A stretch of DNA of 64,000 bases, from NCBI RefSeq assembly GCF_029873635.1, contig NC_080428.1, positions 63,483,957-63,547,956 on the forward strand. Direction: 5' to 3'. Position numbers and translations under genes: made by a program. Source of the DNA: Malania oleifera (Eukaryota > Streptophyta > Magnoliopsida > Santalales > Ximeniaceae). Positions 11,845 through 24,186 of the stretch are shown in pieces. How positions within the stretch are numbered: the first letter of the stretch is position 1; each line of letters begins with the position of its first letter. The notes beneath the pieces are model-generated. The model made no database searches. It was not told the DNA's origin and saw only the letters and a program-made list of their open reading frames with translations.

Positions 11845-12159
11845 TTGACACCGGGAGACACTGAGACAGCTGGAGACGTAATCACAGGTACCCTTACTGC
11901 TTTACCATATAAAATGATTGTGTTGCTTGATACAGGTGTCACCCACTCTTTTATATCGGTAGGATATGTGAAGATGGTTGGAATAGAGACACAACCATTA
12001 GATATAGAACTATCTGTGGGTACGCCGATGGGATCTATGGTTAGATGTAGGAGGGTACTTCAGAATTTTCCAGTAAGTATTCAAATGAGAGTGCTTTTAG
12101 CCAATTTTGTGATCTTGGATATGCAGGGATTTGATGTGATACTGGGTATGGATTGGTAG
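11845..12159 (+). pseudogene. Element D aspartic protease domain
   Basis: Retroviral-type aspartic protease of the gypsy polyprotein. The active site is LLDTGVTHSF (DTG kept), and the usual end of the domain, VILGMDW, is at the 3' end. A stop follows at once and the RT continues in a different frame from about 12153, so there is a frameshift at the protease-RT boundary. Confidence 0.85.
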
Positions 12160-13804
12160 CTATTTATCATGCTAGTATTGATTGCCGTAAAAAAGAAGTA
12201 ATTTTTAGACCCCCGAGTGAGCTAGAATTTAGATTTACGGGTTCAAGCTTGCGTGCCTCACCACAGCTGGTGTCGACTATTCAGGTGAGGAGACTGCTGC
12301 AGGGTGGTTGTCAGGGGTATGTCGCATACATAAAAGAATTGCCTAAAGAAGTATTGAAACAAGTTGACATACCAGTAGTGAGAGAGTTTCCAGATGTATT
12401 CCTAGAAGAATTACCTAGTTTGCCGCCTGATCATGAGATTGAGTTCACTATAGACTTATTGCAAGGATATGCACCAGTATCTAAGGCACCGTACCGTATG
12501 ACTTCATTCGAGTTGAAAGAACTAAAAGATCAGCTGCAGGAATTGCTGGATAAAGGGTTCATCAGGCCCAGTGTGTTGCCTTGGAGTGCGCCAGTTTTGC
12601 TCGTGAAAAAGAAAGATGGAACCATGAGATTATGCATCGATTATAGGGAGATAAACAAACTGACAATTAAGAATAAATATCCTCTCCCTAGGATCGATGA
12701 TTTATTTGATCAACTCTAGGGGACCCAGGTTTACTTTAAGATTGATCTGCGGTTAGGCTACCACCAGGTGAAAGTTAAAGCAGAGGACATTTCAAAGATC
12801 GCTTTCCATACCAAGTATGGGCATTACGAGTTTTTAGTAATGCCATTTGTATTGACTAATGCACCAGCAGTTTTCATGGATTTGATGAATCGGGTGTTCC
12901 ACCAGTATTTGGACTGGTTTGTGGTTGTGTTCATTGATGATATACTGGTCTACTCGAGGATTTTTGAGGAGCACGAGCATCCTTTGATGCTGGTGTTGCA
13001 GGTATTAAGGGAAAGGAAATTATATGCAAAATTCAATAAATGTGAGTTCTGGTTAAGGCAGGTTACTTTTCTAGGCCATGTAATCTCAGAAGCAGGAGTA
13101 TCAGTTGATCCGAGTAAAATAGAGGCAGTGGTGAGTTGGGAAAGGCTAGGAAATGTTCAGGAAGTCAAGAATTTTCTGGGATTATCGGGTTATTATCGGT
13201 GTTTTGTGGATGGTTTCTCCAGGCTATTTGGTCCATTGACACGACTTATGAGGAAAAATGTAAAATTTGAATGGACTGATGATTGTGAGCAGAGTTTTCA
13301 AGAGTTAAAGCAATGGTTTGTATCAGCTCCAGTATTAGCTATTCCATAAGGGAAGTATGGTTCGTAATATACAGTGATGCCTCTTTCAAGGGTCTTGGAT
13401 GCGTGTTGATGCAGTATGGCAGGGTCATTGCATATGCATCTAGGCATCGTAAAGAATATGAGAAGAATTATCATGTCCATGACTTAGAGCTTGCTGCAGT
13501 GGTGTATGCTCTTAAGATTTGGAGGCATTACTTATATGGTGGAAAGTGCAAGATTTTCACAGATCATAAGAGTTTGAAATATTTCTTTACCTATAAAGAG
13601 CTAAATATGAGGCAAATAAGGTGGCTAAAGCTTATTAAAGACTATGATTGCACGATTAATTACCACCCAGGAAAAGAAAATGTAGTGGCAGATGCTCTAA
13701 GCAAGAAATCAGGGGGACCCGTACTGGCAGCTATGGAGATTCAGCACTCAATTCTAGTGGATTTGGAGAAACTCTGTATAGAATTGGTAGAGAAGAGTCC
13801 TTAG
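12153..13804 (+). pseudogene. Element D reverse transcriptase and RNase H
   Basis: RT words in order: [56 protein letters not shown], then a TAG where element C keeps Gln, [27 protein letters not shown], and the catalytic FIDDILVYS with both Asp kept (about 12930). RNase H follows after another frameshift near 13345: [44 protein letters not shown] and [14 protein letters not shown]. Domain content is full-length, but the gene is broken. Confidence 0.9.
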
Positions 13805-15260
13805 GCAGTTATTGTCAATCTAGTAGTTTTGCCTACACTATACAAGAGGACTAAAGCAATTCAGGGCGATAATGCAGAGTTGGCAGAGGTGATGGCTAGA
13901 GTGCGAGATGGTCAGGGGGAAGAGTTCAACATATCAGATGACGGAGCTCTGTAATTCTGTACTAGGTTATGTGTTCCTGCAGATACTGAGATCAGGAGAA
14001 TTATACTAGAGGAGGCTCACAGATCCCTATACACGGTCCATCCCGGTAATACTAAAATGTATAGGGACCTGCGAGAGTATTTTTTGTGGAGTGGAATGAA
14101 GAGGGAGATAGCCGAGTTTGTTCAGTAATGCTTGATGTGTCAATAGGTTAAAGATGAGCACTAGAGACCGGCAGGACAGTTGCAACCATTGTTCATTCCA
14201 AAATGGAAATGAGACCACATTTCAATGGACTTTGTTACGGGGTTACCAGTAGTACGACAGGGATTGAATGCGATTTGGGTGGTTGTAGATCGTCTGATGA
14301 AAACCGATCATTTCATCCCTATTAAAATCGGTTATTCCATGGACAGACTAGAAGAGATATATGTTCAGGAGATAGTTCGTGTTCATGGAGTACCAGTATC
14401 CATAGTCTTAGACCGAGATCCTTGGTTTACTTCACGATTCTAGAAAAGTTTTCAGAAGACTATGGGTACGCAGTTAGCTTTTAGCACTCCTTTTCATCCC
14501 CAGACAGATGGTCAGACTGAGAGGACGATTCAGACACTAGAAGATATGCTTCGTGCTTGTGTGCTTGATTTTGGAGGTAGTTGGCTTCAGTTTATGTCGT
14601 TAGTTGAGTTTGCTTACAATAAGAGCTATCATGCTAGTATCGGCATGGCTTCATACAAGGCATTATATGGCAGGAGATGTCGTTCTCCTCTTTTTTGGGA
14701 TGAAGTAGGTGAAAGGCGAGTTTTGGGTCCGAGATAATATAACAGGCGTCCGACAAAGTCTGATTAATTAAAGAAAGAATTAGTACCGCACAGAGTCGGC
14801 AAAAAAGCTATGCAGACACTCGACTTCAGAAGCTAGAGTTTGATGTGGGAGATAGAGTATTTTTGAAGATAACTCCTCTGAAAGGAGTTATAAGGTTTGG
14901 AAAGAAGAGCAAGTTGAGTCCTAGATATATTGGCCATTTTGAGATACTTGAGAGAATCGGGTCATTTGCCTATAGGCTAGCTTTGTCGCCAGCTTTGGCT
15001 CGAATTCATGACGTGTTTCATGTTACTATGTTAAGGAAATACGTCCCAGATCCATCCCACATCCTCAATTATGCAGAGATGGAGCTTAAGGATTCATTGG
15101 CATATGAAGAAGTACTAGTACAGATTTTGGATAGGGAGGTTCAGACTTTACGCACTAAAGAAATACATTCAATTAAAGTTTTGTGGAAGAATCATACTAT
15201 AGAGGAAGCTTCCTAGGAACTTGAGGAGCAGATTAGACAGAGATACCCGCAGTTGTTCCA
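13805..15260 (+). pseudogene. Element D integrase with chromodomain-like C-terminus
   Basis: HHCC zinc region (EEAHRSLYTVHPGNTKMY, then CLMCQ) at about 14010-14145, core domain with Asp in MDFVTG (14225), Asp in [11 protein letters not shown] and Glu in QTERTIQTLEDM. After a frameshift near 14737 come GDRVFLKITPLKGVIRFG, IHDVFHVTMLRKYVPDPSH, and the chromodomain-like end KVLWKNHTIEEAS to QRYPQLF. The expected Trp after EEAS is a TAG stop. Confidence 0.9.
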
Positions 15261-15508
15261 AGAGGTATGGAAGTACTCAAGTAAAGTATGATAGTTAGAT
15301 AAGTTTCTCTTGCAGGTATATGTATTGATTTTAGTTAGTAGATAGTTTTTAGTTTTATATGTGTAATTTCCCAGAAAATAAATGTAACCACGGTATTCCT
15401 TCGCCACAAGTGAGGGCAGCTAATAAAATAAATAGACCGTTTCCTTTACAGAATTATGGAGTGTATAGATGGAGATACAGATAGTAAATTTCGAGGACGA
15501 AATTTTAT

Positions 15509-15521
15509 AAGGAGGGGAGAA
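15509..15521 (+). other. Element D polypurine tract
   Basis: AAGGAGGGGAGAA directly before the 3' LTR, preceded by TTTCGAGGACGAAATTTT, a conserved lead-in also present before the 3' LTRs of C, K and N. Confidence 0.85.
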
Positions 15522-17530
15522 TGTAACAACCCGGGATTTTTGCACAGGGTCTTGTCAACGAATACAGGGTATTCGTCGACGAGCGTATAAGAGACCTCAT
15601 CGACCAAGCCACGTCTCGTCGATGAGAAAATACCAAGAGAGGTTTTGGGGTAGCCCGAAATTCGTTGACGAGGGTTGAAGTTCGTCGACAAAATTATTGA
15701 AGAACTCGTCGACGAGGTGACATGTCTCGTCAATGAATCTGGCCTTATAAATAGTGAAAAACTCATATTTTTATCTAATTTCAGTGTTCCTCTCTCTCCC
15801 TCATACGGTCTCTCTCACTTCTCTCTTCGTTTCTGGGCCCGTTTCTCTCCAGATCGAAGATCTGAGGCTACCACGACGCTCTTGGTGAAGTTCTTTGCAA
15901 GTCTATCGGAGCTGATCGTTGGAAAAGTTGATTTGTCTTTCCCTCAGTTATGAGAAATGTTGTAGGTAAGAAAATACTGATATTTTGTTCTGGGGAATTT
16001 TTTTTTTCAGGATGTTGAGCTAGGAATCCTGTGGGTATAGAGCCAGAATTTTATAGGGGCTTTTCAAAATTAAGGTAAGGGAAATATGCTATGCTAGAAG
16101 TTTTCATAATGCTATCAGAGATTTCATAGACACATATTTTATACCAGTTTATTATACAGTATTTACAGAATATGAGTTTAAATGCTTGTGTGGCCTGAAT
16201 AGATTTTCATGTGATGAAGAATTTATACAACTTTTATGATGTATCATACTACACTGAATACACAGATATAGACAGTATATACAGTTTATATAGTTTTTCC
16301 CTGTATATGGAGTTATACAGAATATACAAATATAGATATATATTCATAAAAATTATACAGAAAAATTTACATGCATACACAGCTTTTATACGAATAGTTT
16401 CATAAAACAGATATATACATATACATATACATGTATACAGTTTTACTCAGATCAGTATATATATTACAGCTTTATACAGAACAGTATATACAGAGTTATA
16501 GCATGCCATGTTTCCTATACCATAACATACAGAGTATACAGACAGAGTATATAGACAGCATATACAGAAAGATATATAGAGGTAGCATCAAGATGCTATA
16601 GACACAGTATACAGAGATTACAGTATTTACAGTACAGAAACATAGCGTTATAGTAATTTTGAAAACATGATGAAAACAGTAAAAGAGTATATATGTATAT
16701 ATGTATATAGTATCAGATCCCTATGGAAAGATTACAGACAGATACAATACAGATATAGATTACAGAGCACGGTACCATTGCTATGTACAGATAGAGTGCA
16801 ACCACATATCTCGGATAGTGTGTGGGTACCGTCAGTCATGCTCGGAGAGGATGCAACTCCCCAGTTCACAGGGTGGAGGGGGCCAGTTTGGACGAGGTAG
16901 TAGCCAGTCTCGAGCCTAAGAGTGGATGTAGTTTGGCCGGGCTGAGGTAGTGTAAAGTATATTGACTTATCTGAAGGGCCAACCAAATGAAGTCCCATCT
17001 ATGGGCCGCACAACCTTATCATGAGGGGTCAAATCATGACGTATAGAGTCCCAGGGATAAAGCACAGTTATGTATATGTATACAGTTTTACAGTATATGA
17101 TGAGTATAGTATGATATTATCAGTATGAAAAGTAGAAAGTACAAACGATACAGTAAATTTTAAATTATGAAAGAAAGATATGCTTTACAGATTATTTATT
17201 GCATTTCAATTCAGTTACTATTTAAAAGTATCCTTAACTTAGTTGCAACACACTAGTAATAGCATATTTCCACTTACTGAGCGCCGACTCACCCCATTAC
17301 TTTAACATTTTTCAAGTGAGCCAGTTAGGCGAGCAGATCAAGCTCGCGGATAAAGAGTATTTTGATTACCCTGGTTATAGGGTGAGTTTTTGACAGGGTT
17401 GTGTATATTTTGAGTAGATGATGCTAGAGGTGTATTTTTGTATGGCTATGGTCTGTATACACTGGATTGTGGGATTGTATAGTATATATATGTGAATGGT
17501 TGTATGATTTATGTTCCCGCTACTTAGGTA

Positions 17531-17566
<36 letters not shown>

Positions 17567-17599
17567 AAATAAATAAATAAGAATTTTGAGGGTGTTACA
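15522..17599 (+). repeat. Element D 3' LTR
   Basis: 2078 bases, partner of 5691-7809. It keeps the palindrome array (15553-15738) and a cleaner TATA box (TTATAAATAG, 15745-15754). It lacks a short stretch present in the 5' copy that contains the putative donor CAGGGTAAGG (between about 15930 and 15940). Ends in a (TA)n run and GAGGGTGTTACA. Confidence 0.93.
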
Positions 17600-17604
17600 G
17601 AAGT

Positions 17605-19201
17605 GGCTATCGAATCACAAGTTCTTGAGCTTCAAACACCTCCACATGGTTCACCACAGAGGAATGAATCTCCATCACTAATTGAGCATGAAATTTCATA
17701 CATGAGGCCTAGAGGAGCTGGTAATCTAGCTGATCTGTATGAAACTACAGAACCAATAGAAGAATATGTTATACTATATTGTCTATTGTTGACCAGCAAC
17801 CCGATTAGTTTTGAGGAGACTAACGAAGAAGAAAAATGGAGAAAAACGATGGATAAGGAGATTCAATCCATTGAGAAGAATAAGGCTTAGGAGTTGACAA
17901 ATCTCCTAAAGGGTCGCAAAACTATTGGTGTGAAATGGGTTTACAAGACCAAGAAGAACACTCAAGGAGAAGTTTAGAGATACAAAGCAAGACTTGTTGC
18001 CAAGGGCTACAGGCTGAAAGAAGCGATTGATTATGGAGAAATCTTTGCCCCGGTTCCCAGGCTTGAAACCATCAGATTACTAATTTCACTATCAGAGCAA
18101 AATGGATGGAAAATTTACCTAATGGATGTGAAATCAGCATTTCTAAATGGCTTTTTGGAAGAAGAGATCTATATCGATCTACCACTCAGATTTGTGAAAA
18201 AGGGAAACGAAGATAGAGTGTACAAGCTAAAGAAAACACTATATGGTTTGAAGCAAGCACCTCGTATGTGGAACATGAGGATTGATGACTACTTCCAGAA
18301 GAATGGATTTTAGATGTGTCCCTACGAACATGCACTATATATGAAGATGGAGATAGACGAAAGCATGTTGGTTGCCTGCCTATATGTTGATGATCTGATC
18401 TTCACTAGAAATAATTCAAAGATGTTTGCCGCTTTCAAAAGGAGCATGGTCAAAGAATTCAAAATGACTGATATTGGCTAGATGACTCATTTTCTTGACA
18501 TAGAAGTCGTGCAAAGCAAGAAAGGAATCTTCATTTCCCATAGCCACTATGCAAAAGAAGTACTAAAAAAGTTTGGGATGGACAAATATAACCCTGTGAC
18601 AACTCCGGTTGAAACGGGATTGGAGTTGAGAAAGAATAAGCAAGGAGATGTTGACCCCACATACTTCAAGAGTTTGGTTGGAAGCTTGAGGTATTTGACA
18701 TGCATTAGAATAGACATACTTTATGGTCTTGGACTTGTTAGCAGGTACATGGAGTCTCCTGACCAGTCTCATCTGAATGCAACGAAGAGGATACTCCGCT
18801 ATGTCAAGGGTACCATCACTGATGGCATGTTTTATTCATCAAGAGGTGATTGCAAACTTATTGGTTATTTAGATAGTGATTGGGGAAGAGATCTTGATGA
18901 AAGAAAAAGCACGACTGGATTCACATTCTTCATAGAAGATACAGTGTTTACATGGTCATCAAAGAAGCAACCCATCGTAATGCTATCATCATGTGAAGCT
19001 AAGTATGTTGCTACTAGCTTAGCTATTTGTCATGATATATGGATCAAGAATGTACTGAACTATCTGATAACCCCACAGAAGTCTACATCAACAACCGATC
19101 AACAATTGCACTTGCAAAGAATCCAATATTTCATGAAAGAAGCAAGCATATTGATACTTAGTATCATTTTATCAGGGATCATGTCAAAAAGAAAGAAGTA
19201 G
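17605..19201 (+). pseudogene. Element B reverse transcriptase and RNase H
   Basis: A single reading frame from 17603 to 19201 broken only by stops. The copia RT is clear: KTIGVKWVYKTKKNTQGEV, RYKARLVAKGY, MDVKSAFLNGFLEEEIYIDL, KTLYGLKQAPRMWN and the catalytic CLYVDDLIFT (both Asp kept, about 18380). RNase H follows: SLVGSLRYLT, RILRYVKGT, LIGYLDSDWGRDLDERKSTT and VMLSSCEAKYVA. Stops lie before ELTN, RYKA, MCPYE and MTHF, places where relatives usually have Trp, Glu/Gln, Gln and Leu. Confidence 0.9.
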
Positions 19202-19322
19202 GGCTGATATCTTGCATAACATATGACCAAATTGCTTATATTTTCACAAAGCCACTTAGGCATGACATTTTTGTAAGACTGAACACAATGCTCAGACTGA
19301 TAAAGGCAGGAGAGTCAAGTTT

Positions 19323-19331
19323 AAGGGGGGA
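19323..19331 (+). other. Element B polypurine tract
   Basis: AAGGGGGGA immediately before the 3' LTR start TGTTGAAGAC. Confidence 0.85.
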
Positions 19332-19475
19332 TGTTGAAGACTAAACTTGATGGTGGGACGGTGGCAGCAAAACTTGGTTGGCAGCTGCTCCACTAACCTA
19401 ACCTAATATTGTTGAAATTTTTGAATTGCAAGCAACTTACTCCACCTATTAGCCAATTTTGTTGAAATTAATATC
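19332..19475 (+). repeat. Element B 3' LTR, left part
   Basis: First 144 bases of the 3' LTR, ending at ATATC, the target duplication of element C. Compared with the 5' LTR it has a short extra GGGACGGTGG near its start. The rest is at 37151-37360. Confidence 0.9.
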
Positions 19476-20374
19476 TGTGACGCCCAATTTTCATACAATT
19501 TTTTTCCATAATAATAAATAATTTACACGTCATCAATAACATCAACAAATCGGCCACGTCAACAACCCTACTACCATCCATACAACTTGACCCGCATTGG
19601 GTACCGAGTAAAAAGTCATTTTATTTATAAAACCTAACAGCGGAAGACAGTATATTTATATCATCCAGAATACAATATCCAGAGTACTAACATACATATT
19701 ACATAATACTATCTCATACCCAAAAATGATACAACCCTAGGGAATCAAACCTCCCTAGTCCAAACTTATCCTGTATATCCGAGTTCCAGCTCCCTACTAT
19801 CACGAAGCTCTATCACCTGGTCGGTCTCTATTCACTGAAAAATTTAGATAATTTGGGTAAGACACATCTCAGTAAGAAGGAATAAATTATTTACAGTGTG
19901 TGGCCATATGAGTTCAATTATAATACACTTTACTTTTCAAATCATCATTTCATCTAAGAAAATACACTGATATACACATTCTCATTATCATATAGATATA
20001 CAACACAAGCTTTTATAAGTTTTAAAATCATTTCTCAAATTCAATGATTTCCAACACATAATTATCTGTGAAGTTCCTGAGAATAGGGAAGATTACCCAC
20101 CCATACAGCTAGCTTCCCTCTACCCTAACACGTTATGCAGCCAGATATGGCTACATCTGATACCTATCAGGGCACTCACCTTACTCAGTAAGCCCTCAGG
20201 CGGAGAGTTTCACTTCGCCTTAATTATTTATTTTATAAAACACACACTCTTTCATTTTTCATAATCATTTCCAATTTTAACTCATTACATATCTATGTAT
20301 ACATAAATTCACATTTATATACTTTACATAATGCATTAGATCACATAATTTCAATTCTCAACACATTCACGATT

Positions 20375-20631
20375 TCCATACTGAGCATACCTCCCCAACG
20401 GCATCAGTAGGAATTTCACAACACAATTTCAATATTGAGCATACCTCCCCAACAACATCAGTAGGAACTTCACAACACAATTTTCATACTGAGCATATCT
20501 CCCCAACGATATCAGTAGGAACTTCACAACACAATTTCCATACTGAGCATACCTCCCCAACGACATCAGTAGAAACTTCATACACACAATCTCCCTACTG
20601 AGCATACATCCTCAACGGCATCAGTAAGAAC

Positions 20632-20667
<36 letters not shown>

Positions 20668-21005
20668 CTCCATACTGAGCATACCTCCCCAACGAAAATA
20701 GTAGGAACTTCACCCACACACACACACTCTCCATACTGAGCATACCTCCCCAACAGCATCAGTAGGAACTTCACCCACACACACATAGTCTTTATATTGA
20801 GCATACCTCCCCAACGACATCAGTAGGAACTTCACCAACACACACAGAGTCTCCATACTGAGCATACCCCCCCCCAACGACATCAGTAGGAACTTCACAC
20901 ACACACACAGAGTCTCCATACTGAGCATACGTCCCCAACGACATCAGTAGGAACTTCACACACATAGTCTCCATACTGAGCATACCTCCCTAACGGCATC
21001 AGTAA
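20375..21005 (-). repeat. Minisatellite, 11 units, in C 3' LTR
   Basis: Units of 54-77 bases, each with CATACTGAGCATACCTCCCC, then AACG.CATCAGTAGGAACTTCAC and a CA-rich tail that varies in length (the longest CA run is about 20636-20664). The other LTR has six units, so the array has changed size since insertion. Minus-strand open frames through it are artefacts. Confidence 0.9.
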
Positions 21006-22325
21006 GAAAGGAATACCACTCACCCGCAATTATTGTGCGATGTTGGCATATCATCAATCATATTTCGATATATCTTAATTCAATTTAATATAAATATTCT
21101 CATCGTTTTCTGTGCACATTTCATCATCTCGTAATAACATATATCGTATTTTACGTATTTTTCACTTTTTCCCAAAATACCCATATCAATGATTTGTACA
21201 AACTCCTTTCTCATGAAAATAATTTCCACTCACAAATAAATACCACATTTCATTATTTTCCAATATCAGAAATTCAAAAAATATCATCTTTTAGGCAAAA
21301 CATTTCTACTCACATATAAATACCATATTTCATTATTTTTCACTAATCACATCAATAATTCTCATTTCAATATTTTCTCAGAAATTACTCATCGTTATAT
21401 ATCACTCCAAAATATCGCAATTTAAAATTACTCAAATGCCACACAATTTATCTGATATTTATGTCATAATAATTTTCTAACAAAATATCATATGCTTATT
21501 TTCACATATTAATTCAAATAATAATTTTAAAAACACTGCTATAATTTATTTCCCTTACTTGGCTTACTGAAAGTCTCGTTAACACCTCAACTCCTACGGC
21601 CTTAGTGCCCGAAATTCAACTCCTGCAATTTGTATTTTTCTCAGATTAATTAATCTATTTCTCCAAAATAGTACTCATCCAACCTTCCTTAGGCTCCATA
21701 TACCTTAAATGAATATTTAAACTAACATTTAATAGCCCCACTTAATTTTCTGAATTTTGCCTATGAGTCCCAAAATTACACCCGCGGCGCTCACTCGAAC
21801 CCTAAATTTCAGAAATCCTACTTCAACTCCAGATGCTCAACATTTTAGTATTTCCAAATTAATCCTAATTAATTAAAAATAAGTCCCTTAATAACCCTCG
21901 TACCCCAAATTTGGGATTTTGCCCATGACGACCCCACGAGAATTCCTTCTCGTTAGACTTGTAGAGAATCATCCCTAGATTCTCGTGATGATGTCCATTT
22001 GTCAATCGTACTTATAATTTGCAAGAAATTAAAGAAAAAAGTGAAATTGGCTTACCCCAGGAGATACGTCTACGCCGCTCCTACCACCAATCCGCTTCGG
22101 TAGAAATAACGGCAGCAGAAAATGGAGTCCAACGGTATCTTCCAATTTTCGATCAGGCGAAAATCCATCATGAAATCAAGGAGAGAGGGAGAGAGAATGA
22201 GAGGAGAGAGAGAGAGAGAGTTTCTACGTGCAGGAAGAAAATAAAAATAAAAGAAGAAGAAGAAGAAGAAGAAGAAGCAAAGGGGTGGGGGGCGTGAATT
22301 CCAGGAAGAAGCTTTAGGTGATTTA

Positions 22326-22328
<3 letters not shown>

Positions 22329-22395
<67 letters not shown>
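22329..22395. repeat. (TAA)n microsatellite in C 3' LTR
   Basis: About 20 uninterrupted ATA/TAA units. The 5' LTR of the same element lacks it, so it grew after insertion or was lost on the other side. Confidence 0.9.
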
Positions 22396-22580
22396 TATTT
22401 AATTAATATTAATAATAATATATTTTATTAATAAAAATAAAAATAAATTTTAATTATTATTTTTTTCATTTTTAAAATCCAATTAATTAATTAATTTTTT
22501 TAAATTTTTTTTTTTCTTTGGAATCACTCCACTAATCTTTTATATCCCTTTTTTTGGGAGGGGGGGGGGGGATTATTACA

Positions 22581-22593
22581 TTCTCCCCTCCTT
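22581..22593 (-). other. Element C polypurine tract
   Basis: AAGGAGGGGAGAA on the minus strand, touching the 3' LTR. Identical in form to that of element D. Confidence 0.85.
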
Positions 22594-22841
22594 ATAAAAA
22601 TTTCATCCTCAAAATTTGCCATTCCTCTACTTCCCATCATTAACAAAAATACTTCCAATTTTATTAATTACCCTCACTTATGGCGGAGGAACACCATGGT
22701 TACAATGAGGGTTTTGGGAGATTATAACTTTTCCAAAATTCTCCCAAAGTCATTTATATTTCAAAATTAAAAACCCTATCTATCCGACGTTATACTATAC
22801 AAATAAAAATACACAGTATTATTCCTTTTATTCTGACTGGC

Positions 22842-24181
22842 TCAACTATAAACTCCACTGAATAAGTGTGGATATCTCTGATGCATCTGATCCTCTAGTT
22901 CCCAAGAAACCTCCTCAACGGCATGATTGCACCACAAAACTTTCATTAGTGAAATCTTCTTCGTACGTAGCTCCTGTTCCTTCCAGTCAAGAATCTGCAC
23001 TGACACTTCCTCATAAGCTAAAGTGTCTCTTAACTCCAGTTCTTCATAGCTAATCACATGAGAGGATTCGGGGACGTATTTCCTCAACATAGAAATGTGG
23101 AATACGTCATGGATCCTAGATAGGACCGATGGTAATGCCAAACGATAGGCAACTGGACCTACTCTTTCAAGAATCTCGAATGGTCCAATATACCAAGGGC
23201 TCAACTTACACTTCCTCCTGAACCTTATAACACCTTTCAGTAGTGCCACCTTTAGGAATACGTGATCTCCTACGTCAAACTCCAATTTTTGCCGACGAGT
23301 ATCAACATAACTCTTTCACCGGCTCTGTGCTGTTCGAATCCTATCTCTAATGAGTCTGACTTTATCCTGAGTCTGCTAAATCATCTTTAGCCCCAATATC
23401 TATCTCTCCCCAATCTCATCCTAGTACAACGGAGATCGACACCTCCTGCCATACAATGCCTCATAGGGTGTCATCCCAATGCAAGTCTAGTAGTCATTGT
23501 TTATACGCAAACTCAACTAGTGGCAGATACTGCATCTAACGACCTCCAAAGTCCAGCACACATGCTGTATCGTCCTCTCCGTCTACCCATTTGTCTGAGG
23601 ATGAAAAGTTGTGCTGAGCGACAACTGATAACCCATGGCCCCTTGCAGATTCTTCTAAAAACGAGATGTGAATCGTGGGTTTCTATCTGAAACTATGGAC
23701 ATCAGGACGCCATGGAGCCTAACTATCTCTTGGATATATAACTCAACCAATTTGTCTATGGAGTAGCTAACTCTGATCAGCAAAAAATGGGCAGTCTTCG
23801 TTAGTCGATCCACCACTACCCAAATAGCGTCCTGTCCACGCAACGCCAGCTGTAATCCTGTGACGAAATCCATCGCTATATGCTCTCACTTCCACTCAGG
23901 AATGTGGAGTGGCTACAATGATCCCGCCGGTCTCTGATGCTTAGCATTCACTTGCTGGCACGTCAAACACTAATTCACAAACTGAGCTATCTACCTTTTC
24001 ATGTTGCTCCACCAAAAGGACTCTCGAAGATCCATGTACATTTTAGTGCTACCTGGATGTACAATATATAGGGACCGATGTGCTTCCTCCAGAATAACCT
24101 TCTTGATCTCAGGGTTGGCAAGAACGCATAACCTGGTAGGGAACCTCAAGGCTTCATCATCTGAAATGCTGAACTTTGTTT
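22842..24181 (-). pseudogene. Element C integrase with chromodomain-like end
   Basis: Right to left: EEAHRSLYIVHPGSTKMYMDL and CLTCQQVNAKHQRPAG (HHCC), MDFVTGLQLALRGQDAIWVV (core, 23873), VSDRNPRFTSRF, then a broken stretch. The C-terminal piece (23285-22842) starts MEFDVGDHVFLKVALLKGVI and includes IHDVFHISMLRKYVPESSH and KVLWCNHAVEEVSWELEDQM, with the final Trp kept. The loss of QTERTI-type continuity makes the catalytic Glu hard to place. Element F sits at the right end (24182). Confidence 0.88.
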
Positions 24182-24186
24182 CCTAA

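Larger units (their letters stand above)
5691..17599 (+). mobile_element. Element D: Ty3/gypsy chromovirus inserted in pol of B
   Basis: Target duplication GAAGT at 5686-5690 and 17600-17604. Both LTRs (about 2.1 kb) begin TGTAACAACCCGGG and end GAGGGTGTTACA. Internal order gag, protease, RT, RNase H, integrase, C-terminal chromodomain-like region; then a polypurine tract. Long LTRs plus the chromodomain suggest the Del/Tekay clade (inference). Solo LTR E interrupts the gag. Many stops and frameshifts; not autonomous now. Confidence 0.94.
19476..22580 (-). repeat. Element C 3' LTR (minus orientation)
   Basis: Adjoins the minus-strand polypurine tract at 22581-22593, so it is the 3' LTR. Contains an 11-unit minisatellite (20375-21005), a (TAA)n array (22329-22395), a GAA tract (22254-22275) and a G run (22557-22571). 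The block 22070-22160 is shared with LTRs E, G and I. On the minus strand a donor-like GGGGTAAGC lies at about 22058-22050. Confidence 0.92.

Noticed and set aside
20595..20983. Open frames with repeated VKFLLMSLGRYAQYGD-like words
   Set aside because: They are translations of the C LTR minisatellite; similar frames appear in three registers.
20375..21005. Regularly spaced repeat that could be mistaken for a CRISPR array
   Set aside because: Units are contiguous and degenerate with no unique spacers, inside a plant LTR, and are copied in the partner LTR.
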